The notes beneath the pieces are model-generated. The model saw only the letters and a list, made by a program, of their open reading frames with translations, was not told the DNA's origin and searched no databases. DNA of 27,380 nucleotides from a virus. Shown here piece after piece: positions 21,634-27,380 of the stretch (positions are counted from its first letter, which is position 1; each line of letters begins with the position of its first letter). The translations under genes were made by a program, and so were the position numbers. Location: IMG/VR virus record IMGVR_UViG_3300034102_002039, positions 1 through 27,380 of that record. The stretch is one strand, 5' to 3'.

Positions 21634-22284
21634 ATGCTAGAGACTATTTGTCAAACACTGTTGGAAGGGTATAAGCGAAACTGGGCAACCAGTCGTGATG
21701 CCAATGTCAGTATCCGCCATCACGGTCGTCCACACTTCTATATCACTCCATCCGGTGTACGCAAGCAAACACTCCAACCAGATCAGTTCAAAAAGATTGA
21801 AGTGAAATATGATATGTTTGCGGATGAGGAGCATGAGTATACTTGGAGAACTATACCGCACACAGACATCTCTGCAATGCTGATGCCAAGCGGAGAGATG
21901 CCACTACACTTCAACCTACAGAAAAAGATAAGCGACAATAATGTAAGAGTTGTTACACACCTCCATCCGACCTATACTGTTGCTGCAATGCATGCTGGTA
22001 TAGAACTAAGTGAACTGGTAAATTCATTTCCAGAACTGCGCAGGTATACATCGGTTGCCAGGAACGTGGGTGAAGTGCCACCAATCTCAGAAGAGTTGGG
22101 AAGGGCATGCTGCGACAGTCTTGGACTGGATCGTGATGGCAACCTCAAATATAATATTGTTGGTATCAAGGGGCATGGAGTTGTATCGGTTGACTCTTCA
22201 CCATGGGGAGCATTTGAGCATATTGAGCGACTCGAGCACATAGCGAAGATCGTTTTAGTGAGTGGTAATTATGTTCGTATTTGA
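21634..22284 (+). CDS. class II aldolase/adducin-like protein
   Basis: A 216-residue protein. It has the fold's typical pieces: DANVSIR (family GNxSxR, Gly replaced by Ala), YITPSG, Glu88 near the PSGEMPLHF segment, zinc ligands His109 and His111 in THLHPT, and His181 in IKGHG. All candidate zinc ligands are present, so it looks active. Relatives include L-fuculose-phosphate aldolase and methylthioribulose-phosphate dehydratase; the substrate cannot be told. It is placed between ligase and DexA and overlaps the DexA start by 14 bp. GAGGGCATGAG precedes ATG. Confidence 0.83.
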   Translation: MLETICQTLLEGYKRNWATSRDANVSIRHHGRPHFYITPSGVRKQTLQPDQFKKIEVKYDMFADEEHEYTWRTIPHTDISAMLMPSGEMPLHFNLQKKISDNNVRVVTHLHPTYTVAAMHAGIELSELVNSFPELRRYTSVARNVGEVPPISEELGRACCDSLGLDRDGNLKYNIVGIKGHGVVSVDSSPWGAFEHIERLEHIAKIVLVSGNYVRI

Positions 22285-22837
22285 CGTAGAGACATTGGAT
22301 ACTAATTCTCATGCGGTGATTCTATCTGCCGGTATCATTCACATTGAGGATAATACTAGACCATCCTATGATGAGATGGTTGCCAATGGACTATTTGTGA
22401 AGTTCAATTCCAAGGATCAGATAGATCGTCTGCATAGAACTGTGTCAAAGGATACCTTGGCATGGTGGGCAAAGCAACATAAGTCTGTGAGAGATGTCTC
22501 AATGAAACCTTCACCGGATGATCTGTCGCCGGAAGATGGCCTGGCAATGTTGATGAAGTATGTTTCAAAATATCCCAGAACAAATATAGTCTGGACCAGA
22601 GGTTCACTGGATCAAATGGTGATTGATGATCTCGCAACCCAACTTGATTTTAATCCTATAATGGAGTATAATTGTTATAGAGATATCCGAACAGCAATAG
22701 ATATTTTCACGGGATCAACCAATGGTTACTGTGATGTTGGTTATCCTGGGTTTGATAGAGCATGTGTAATAAAGCATCACCCAGTGCATGATTGCGCATT
22801 GGACGGAATGCAGTTGCTCTATGGTAAGGCAGTGTAG
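22271..22837 (+). CDS. dexA: exonuclease DexA (DEDD 3'-5' exonuclease)
   Basis: A 188-residue protein from ATG 22271 (T4 DexA is 227). Asp5 and Glu7 in FDVETLD, Asp114 in RGSLDQM, and His173-Asp174 with Asp178 in VHDCALD make the DEDDh set. Matches to T4 DexA are clear at YDEMVANGLFVKFNSKDQ, ALAWW-type segments and YRDIRTAI. It trims DNA 3' ends. GTG 22262 is an alternative start, but its translation adds only MVI and lacks a better ribosome site. The start lies inside the aldolase gene's end. The tRNA-Tyr gene begins 6 bp after its stop. Confidence 0.9.
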   Translation: MFVFDVETLDTNSHAVILSAGIIHIEDNTRPSYDEMVANGLFVKFNSKDQIDRLHRTVSKDTLAWWAKQHKSVRDVSMKPSPDDLSPEDGLAMLMKYVSKYPRTNIVWTRGSLDQMVIDDLATQLDFNPIMEYNCYRDIRTAIDIFTGSTNGYCDVGYPGFDRACVIKHHPVHDCALDGMQLLYGKAV

Positions 22838-22843
22838 TATAAT

Positions 22844-22929
22844 GGGCGTGCGGATAAGTTGGAGAGTGTCGGCAGACTGTAAATCTGTTCCCTTTGGGTG
22901 AGTTAGTTCGAATCTAACCATGCCCACCA
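22844..22929 (+). tRNA. tRNA-Tyr (anticodon GTA), CCA encoded
   Basis: Acceptor GGGCGTG/CATGCCC (one G-U), anticodon loop CTGTAAA in stem CAGA/TCTG, a long variable arm (CCCTTTGGG), T-loop TTCGAAT, discriminator A, CCA. Class II form as in bacterial tRNA-Tyr. Confidence 0.95.
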
Positions 22930-22938
22930 AAGAATAAT

Positions 22939-23014
22939 TCCTCGATAGCTCAGCCGGTAGAGCGACGGACTGTTAATCCGCAGGTCCCAGGTTCGAGCCC
23001 TGGTCGAGGAGCCA
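22939..23014 (+). tRNA. tRNA-Asn (anticodon GTT), CCA encoded
   Basis: Acceptor TCCTCGA/TCGAGGA, D-arm AGCTCAGCCGGTAGAGC, anticodon stem CGGAC/ATCCG region around loop with GTT, T-loop TTCGAGC, discriminator G, CCA. It lies 9 bp after tRNA-Tyr. Confidence 0.95.
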
Positions 23015-23017
23015 AGT

Positions 23018-23099
23018 TTTGTGGTAAGGAAAGTTAAAAGGAGCATGGGCACGTCAAAGGGAGTCTGAACCGGAGACCACATACCGCACCTGCCACAAA
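23018..23099 (+). ncRNA. candidate structured leader of the DNA polymerase gene
   Basis: A 9-bp stem closes it: TTTGTGGTA (23018-23026) with TGCCACAAA (23091-23099), one G-U. A smaller hairpin GTCT/AGAC lies inside (about 23063-23077). It ends 18 bp before the gp43 ATG, directly upstream of the ribosome site TAGGAAA. It could be an RNA operator for polymerase autoregulation as in T4, or a separate RNA. No tRNA anticodon arm or CCA is present. Confidence 0.42.
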
Positions 23100-23117
23100 T
23101 TTATTATAGGAAATAAA

Positions 23118-25610
23118 ATGACAGAATTCTACACAAACGTATATACCCGTGGTGATAAAATTCTAGTGCGAGGTTATGAGGATGGAGTTGCATTCTCTCG
23201 CAAAGTAGATTTTCAACCAACACTATTTGTCAGTTCCAATACTGGCATCCCAGCAAAATGGCACACTCTGTATGGTGCTCCGGTCCACGAAGTAAAACCA
23301 GGAAGTATAAAAGACACACGAGATTTTCTTTCCACCTATGAGGACGTGGCAGGATTTGGTGTGCACGGCAACTCAAACTATATCTGCCAATATATCTCAG
23401 AGACATATCCAAAGGAAGTAGAGTGGGATACAGACAATGTAAAACTATTCACAGTTGATATTGAAACCTCCACGGAGTTTGGATTCCCCAATATCGAGAC
23501 TGCCAATGAAGAGATTATTCTAATATCACTGCAAAACAACTTCACCAAAAATATTATCACATTCGGTTGCAAGGCATACAACAACACTCGCAAAGATGTC
23601 ACCTACCATTTGTGTAATGACGAGCAGCATTTACTGAAAGAGTTTCTAATATTCTGGCAACAGAACTATCCAGACGCAATTACAGGATGGAATGTAAATC
23701 TGTTTGATGTGCCATATATCATCAACCGTATCAGACGGGTACTGGGTGAGACATCTGCCTCCAGATTATCACCTTGGAATATCATCAAGGAACGCAGAGT
23801 TACAATACGTGGTCGTGAAGAAATCTCATATGATATAGCAGGCGTATCTGTTCTGGATTACCTGGATCTCTATAGGAAGTTTACCTACACCACGCAGGAG
23901 TCATACAGACTGGATCATATTGCCGGAGTGGAGTTGAACGAGGGCAAGCTGGATCTACCTGGAGTGGACTTCAAGGACAGTTACACTAATCACTGGCAGA
24001 TATTCGTTGACTATAATATTCGTGACGTGGAATTGGTTGATCGACTGGAAGACAAAAAGAAGTTGATAGTATTGATTGTAACAATGGCATACAATGCCAA
24101 GATAAACTATGAGGATGTATTCAGCCCAGTGAAGATGTGGGATGCAATTATCTATAATCACTTGCTCCAGAAAAATATTGTCGTGCCCCAGAAATCCCAT
24201 AGTCAGAAGGTGGAAGCATTTGAAGGAGCATTCGTTAAAGATCCAATCATTGGTGCACACAACTGGGTGGTATCATTTGATTTGGCATCACTATACCCTC
24301 ATCTGATAATGCAATACAATATCAGTCCAGAAACACTGGACGATTATAGAATCAATACCAATGTTGACCAACTGCTGGCAAGAGAAGCAGACTTGGAATA
24401 TGTGAAAGAAAATAATCTAGCAGTCACTGCCAATGGTGTTTGTTATAGGAAGGATGTGTCTGGATTCTTGCCTGAGTTGATGGAGAAAATGTATGATGAG
24501 AGATCCATTAATAAAAAGAAAATGCTTGCTGTTCAACAAGAGTTTGAACATGACAAGGATAACAATAATTTACGCAAAGAAATATCCCGTCTGAATAGTA
24601 TGCAGATGGCAGGTAAGATTGCATTGAACTCTTTATACGGAGCACTGGGTAACTCTTGGTTCAGATATTTCGACCTACGCATGGCAGAGGGTATCACAAC
24701 CTCTGGTCAATTATCCATTCGCTGGATGGCAGATAGGTTGAATGCATTTATGAACAAGACACTGAAAACCGAGGGTGAAGATTTTGTCATAGCAATTGAC
24801 ACAGATTCCATTTACCTTGCGCTTGGGAAGTTAGTTGAAAAGACTTGTCCAAATAAAACCACTGACCAAACTATAAAATATCTTGACCGAATATGTACTG
24901 AAGTGTTTATGCCATTCATAGATAAAGGTTATCAAGAGTTGGCAGAGTATATGAATGCATATCAACAGAAGATGCAAATGAAAAGAGAAGTGCTGGCAGA
25001 CAAGGCAATCTGGACAGCAAAGAAAAGATATATTCTGAACGTACATAACTCTGAGGGTGTTCAATATGCCCAACCAAAACTAAAGGTGGTTGGACTTGAG
25101 GTGAACAAATCATCCACTCCTGCAATTATCCGCAAGAAACTAAAGGACACCATACAGGTTATCCTAAACAAAACAGAACCAGAGTTGCAGAAGTACATCG
25201 CAGACTTCCGTGAAGAGTTCAATGCAATGCCGGTTGAGGTAATATCATTTCCCCGTGGTGTAAACAATCTGAAGCAATATACAGGTTCACCGATATATGC
25301 CAAGGCAACTCCCATTGCTGTGCGTGCTGCGTTATTGCATAATCACTACATAAAAAAACTTGGACTCACTAAACAATATCAACCTATACTTGAAGGATCC
25401 AAGATAAAGTTTATCTATCTGAACCCACAGAATCCAATTCGGGAAGATGTCATTGGATATATTGATCACTTACCAAAAGAGTTTGGGTTGCACGAATTTA
25501 TCGACTACGATAAGATGTTTGACAAAGTGTATGTCGATGCCGTGAAAATTATTCTGGATGCCATTGGTTGGGATACCGAACACAGGTCATCATTGGAGGA
25601 TTTCTTTTGA
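23118..25610 (+). CDS. 43: family B DNA polymerase gp43
   Basis: An 830-residue replicative polymerase (T4 gp43 is 898). Exonuclease motifs: D114-x-E116 in FTVDIET, Asp197 in GWNVNLFDVPY, and Tyr299...Asp303 in YNIRDVEL. Polymerase motifs: DLASLYP at 388-394, KIALNSLYG at 499-507 and DTDS at 560-563. The C-terminal SSLEDFF resembles the T4/RB69 clamp-binding end (SLFDMFDF). All catalytic residues are intact. TAGGAAA sits 6-8 nt before ATG. It follows the tRNA pair and a possible structured leader. The next gene overlaps its stop. Confidence 0.97.
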   Translation: MTEFYTNVYTRGDKILVRGYEDGVAFSRKVDFQPTLFVSSNTGIPAKWHTLYGAPVHEVKPGSIKDTRDFLSTYEDVAGFGVHGNSNYICQYISETYPKEVEWDTDNVKLFTVDIETSTEFGFPNIETANEEIILISLQNNFTKNIITFGCKAYNNTRKDVTYHLCNDEQHLLKEFLIFWQQNYPDAITGWNVNLFDVPYIINRIRRVLGETSASRLSPWNIIKERRVTIRGREEISYDIAGVSVLDYLDLYRKFTYTTQESYRLDHIAGVELNEGKLDLPGVDFKDSYTNHWQIFVDYNIRDVELVDRLEDKKKLIVLIVTMAYNAKINYEDVFSPVKMWDAIIYNHLLQKNIVVPQKSHSQKVEAFEGAFVKDPIIGAHNWVVSFDLASLYPHLIMQYNISPETLDDYRINTNVDQLLAREADLEYVKENNLAVTANGVCYRKDVSGFLPELMEKMYDERSINKKKMLAVQQEFEHDKDNNNLRKEISRLNSMQMAGKIALNSLYGALGNSWFRYFDLRMAEGITTSGQLSIRWMADRLNAFMNKTLKTEGEDFVIAIDTDSIYLALGKLVEKTCPNKTTDQTIKYLDRICTEVFMPFIDKGYQELAEYMNAYQQKMQMKREVLADKAIWTAKKRYILNVHNSEGVQYAQPKLKVVGLEVNKSSTPAIIRKKLKDTIQVILNKTEPELQKYIADFREEFNAMPVEVISFPRGVNNLKQYTGSPIYAKATPIAVRAALLHNHYIKKLGLTKQYQPILEGSKIKFIYLNPQNPIREDVIGYIDHLPKEFGLHEFIDYDKMFDKVYVDAVKIILDAIGWDTEHRSSLEDFF

Positions 25611-26158
25611 AGAACATATCAATTATCAAGACTGGAATAAACGTATCAAAAATACTGGCACAACTGAAACAGTATTCTGCTGATTGGGGTGCTCAGAAAA
25701 AGGTGGACGGAGTTGGATCACTATTGGATCAGGGATTTCCGGATGTAGATGCAGGTGTGCTACAACTCGTGATGGGTGGAGTTACAGATCCCACTCAATA
25801 TGTCGGTGATACAGAGTTCTGCCACAAGACGCCAGCATATGATAGGCACACTGAGATAGTGGGATTTATGAAACGCAATTTCCGTGAGCATAAACGATGT
25901 GGGTTTCTATCATTGCCTGTTGGTGGAATGGTTGGTAAGCATATTGATATCGGTTCGTACTATCAAACCAAGGATAGGTATCATTTGGCAATTGCCGGAA
26001 CATACAAGTATATGGTGGGTGACGAATCTGTTATTGTTGAACCAGGCACACTGATGTGGTTTGATAATAAGTTGGAACATGGCACCGAGAATATCGGCGA
26101 TTGCGTAAGAGTCACATTTGTATTCGACGTACCACATTCAAAATGGAATCCAAAATAA
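25607..26158 (+). CDS. 2-oxoglutarate/Fe(II) oxygenase, aspartyl/asparaginyl hydroxylase-like
   Basis: A 183-residue protein starting at TTG 25607, chosen because GGAGGA lies 6-7 nt upstream and the TTG overlaps the polymerase stop (TTGA). Fe ligands His112 and Asp114 (GKHIDIG), His158 (LEHGTEN) and a 2OG-binding Arg168 (CVRVTF) are all present in an aspartyl/asparaginyl beta-hydroxylase pattern: YHLAIAGTYKYMVGDE, EPGTLMWFDN. Relatives hydroxylate Asp, Asn or Pro side chains or other substrates; the target here is unknown. It sits between gp43 and uvsX. Such oxygenases are common in T4-like cyanophages. Confidence 0.85.
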   Translation: MKNISIIKTGINVSKILAQLKQYSADWGAQKKVDGVGSLLDQGFPDVDAGVLQLVMGGVTDPTQYVGDTEFCHKTPAYDRHTEIVGFMKRNFREHKRCGFLSLPVGGMVGKHIDIGSYYQTKDRYHLAIAGTYKYMVGDESVIVEPGTLMWFDNKLEHGTENIGDCVRVTFVFDVPHSKWNPK

Positions 26159-26160
26159 AT

Positions 26161-26189
26161 TTGATCGAAATGATGAAATAAGGTATAAT
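26161..26189 (+). promoter_or_regulatory. cassette-variant promoter before uvsX
   Basis: TTGATC 26161-26166, 17-bp spacer ending GAAATAAGG, TATAAT 26184-26189. Only the last bases of the spacer match the shared family. The -10 is 40 bp before the GTG start. Confidence 0.8.
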
Positions 26190-26229
26190 AGTATTATTGA
26201 GTAAATTATATGTACACTAAGGAGACCCT

Positions 26230-27291
26230 GTGAGTTTATTAGACAAGATAAAAAAGAATAGTACCATAAAGGAATCTGCAATCCTATCAGAATCAAAGTT
26301 CTTCGCAAAGAAGGATATGATTACTACTTCCATTCCAGCAATCAATGTTGCATTGTCTGGTAGGTTGGATGGCGGATATGTTCCTGGTCTGACTATGTGG
26401 GCAGGTCCAAGCAAGCATTTCAAAACTTGTTTTAGTTTGATCATGGCAAAATCATATCTGGACAAGTATTCAGATGCAGTATTGCTATTCTATGATTCTG
26501 AATTTGGCACACCACAATCATACTTCACTTCATTCGGTATAGATACTGAGCGAGTTATCCACACTCCAATCACAGACGTGGAGCAATTGAAGTTTGACAT
26601 TATGCAACAATTGAATGGGGTTGAGCGTAATGATCACCTTATCATTGTCATTGATTCGATTGGTAACCTTGCTTCCAAGAAAGAAGTTGATGATGCAATC
26701 GAAGGTAAGAGCGTCGGTGATATGTCTAGAGCAAAGCAAATGAAGAGTTTGTTCCGTATGATAACACCACATTTGAATTTGAAAGATATTCCAATGGTGG
26801 TTGTGAACCATACATATATGGAAATTGGTCTATATCCAAAGGCAATCGTCGGAGGTGGAACAGGTAGTTACTACTCCAGTGATAACATTTTCATTCTAGG
26901 TCGTCAGCAAGAAAAAGATGGCACTGAAGTTATTGGTTATAACTTTATCATCAATGTTGAGAAGTCCCGTTATGTTAGAGAGAAGTCAAAGATTCCAGTC
27001 ACCGTGAAGTTTGATGGTGGAGTTTCTACTTGGTCTGGTCTGCTTGATATGGCACTTGAATCTGGACATGTTGTGAAACCAAGCAACGGTTGGTATGCCA
27101 GAGTTGACAGTGATGGTGTTGTTGAAGAAAAGAAATGGCGCATCAAGGATACAGATAGCAAAGAATTCTGGTTGCCATTGATTACCAAGTCATCATTTCC
27201 AAAGTGGGTTCAGGAAAGATATCAAGTTGGTACTGGTGACATTATGAATGATGATTCGATCAACAAAGAATTAGCAGAGATGGTAGATTGA
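26230..27291 (+). CDS. uvsX: UvsX recombinase (RecA-like)
   Basis: A 353-residue protein (T4 UvsX is 391). Walker A GPSKHFKT at 59-66 matches T4 GPSKSFKS; Walker B Asp142 in LIIVIDSIG; GVERNDHL, KSVGDMSRAKQMKSLFR and VVNHTYMEIGLYPK align with T4. It forms filaments on single-stranded DNA for strand exchange and recombination-dependent replication. GTG start 26230 is supported by AAGGAG 7-10 nt upstream and the promoter. Its TGA overlaps the TTG of the next gene. Confidence 0.95.
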   Translation: MSLLDKIKKNSTIKESAILSESKFFAKKDMITTSIPAINVALSGRLDGGYVPGLTMWAGPSKHFKTCFSLIMAKSYLDKYSDAVLLFYDSEFGTPQSYFTSFGIDTERVIHTPITDVEQLKFDIMQQLNGVERNDHLIIVIDSIGNLASKKEVDDAIEGKSVGDMSRAKQMKSLFRMITPHLNLKDIPMVVVNHTYMEIGLYPKAIVGGGTGSYYSSDNIFILGRQQEKDGTEVIGYNFIINVEKSRYVREKSKIPVTVKFDGGVSTWSGLLDMALESGHVVKPSNGWYARVDSDGVVEEKKWRIKDTDSKEFWLPLITKSSFPKWVQERYQVGTGDIMNDDSINKELAEMVD

Positions 27292-27380
27292 TTACAGACG
27301 AAGAATTGCTTTTGAAAGTTACTGAGATGGAGGAGAAGATGGGTTCTCTTCCATCTCCGGAGCACGAACCATTGCGATTC
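27288..27380 (+). CDS. start of a small gene after uvsX, cut by the window edge
   Basis: TTG 27288 overlaps the uvsX stop by 4 bp (TTGA) and the frame stays open to the edge. The first 31 residues (TDEELLLKVTEMEEKMGSL, then PSPEHEPLRF) form an acidic helix. T4-like cyanophages often have a short ORF here before the gp41 helicase. In-frame ATG at 27327 is an alternative start. Confidence 0.55.
   Translation, partial: MITDEELLLKVTEMEEKMGSLPSPEHEPLRF

Noticed and set aside
22838-22843. TATAAT directly before tRNA-Tyr
   Set aside because: Transcription would start inside the tRNA, and no good -35 lies 17 bp upstream.
23064-23087. Tiny ORF (ATG GGC ... TGA, 7 codons) in the polymerase leader as a leader peptide
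   Set aside because: The AGGAG lies only one base before its ATG, too close for initiation, and it overlaps the possible stem region.
1-27380. CRISPR array, insertion sequence, integrase, rRNA
   Set aside because: No regularly spaced direct repeats, no transposase or integrase motifs, no rRNA-like stretches were seen; the repeats present are promoter cassettes at gene boundaries.

Overview
The window is a contiguous piece of the replication, recombination and transcription region of a T4-like myovirus. Every gene I can support is on the + strand. Hallmarks are UvsW (5'-truncated by the window edge), late sigma factor gp55, gp47/gp46 recombination nuclease, sliding clamp gp45, clamp loader gp44/gp62, RegA, ATP-dependent DNA ligase, DexA, DNA polymerase gp43 and UvsX. 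The order resembles T4-like cyanophages and pelagimyophages more than coliphage T4. Cargo genes (outer-membrane lipoproteins, a periplasmic cytochrome c, CobS/CobT-like pair, Hsp20, class II aldolase) point to an aquatic phage of a Gram-negative, respiring, probably non-photosynthetic proteobacterium; the host assignment is inference.

Layout. 1-4979: uvsW, an Sm-like small protein, gp55, a 47-residue ORF, gp47 and gp46, mostly coupled by 4-8 bp overlaps. 4986-5246: tRNA-Thr, tRNA-Ala and an unusual tRNA-Ser with anticodon AGA. 5289-8816: YkuK-like RNase H-fold protein, DUF2061 membrane protein, then three exported proteins (LPP20-like/DUF4384, CsgG/DUF799-like lipoprotein, LPP20 lipoprotein) and a small membrane protein. 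8847-14611: repeated promoter cassettes driving an HNH nuclease, a CobT-like VWA protein with a GIY-YIG gene behind it, a 47-residue ORF and a CobS-like AAA+ ATPase, then two small DNA-binding-like proteins and a DUF5664 protein. 14618-17646: gp45, gp44, a membrane protein, gp62, RegA and a conserved 66-residue protein, ended by a terminator. 17674-18887: a structured leader, Hsp20, and two small ORFs including a second Sm-like protein. 18900-22837: GIY-YIG nuclease, 39-residue ORF, cytochrome c, SWIM protein, DNA ligase, a tail-anchored protein, class II aldolase, DexA. 22844-27380: tRNA-Tyr, tRNA-Asn, a structured leader, gp43, a 2-oxoglutarate oxygenase, UvsX and the start of another gene.

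How it works together. The replisome and recombination genes are the conserved backbone. Twelve sigma70-type promoters, all with a 17-bp spacer, are spread through it; ten share the spacer sequence or its right end, and four also share a 5' leader. They look like repeated promoter cassettes that define exchangeable gene modules. Most non-backbone genes sit directly behind one. The most unusual contents are the outer-membrane lipoprotein trio, the cytochrome c, the repeated cassettes, the hairpin-rich hsp20 leader and the A34 tRNA-Ser.
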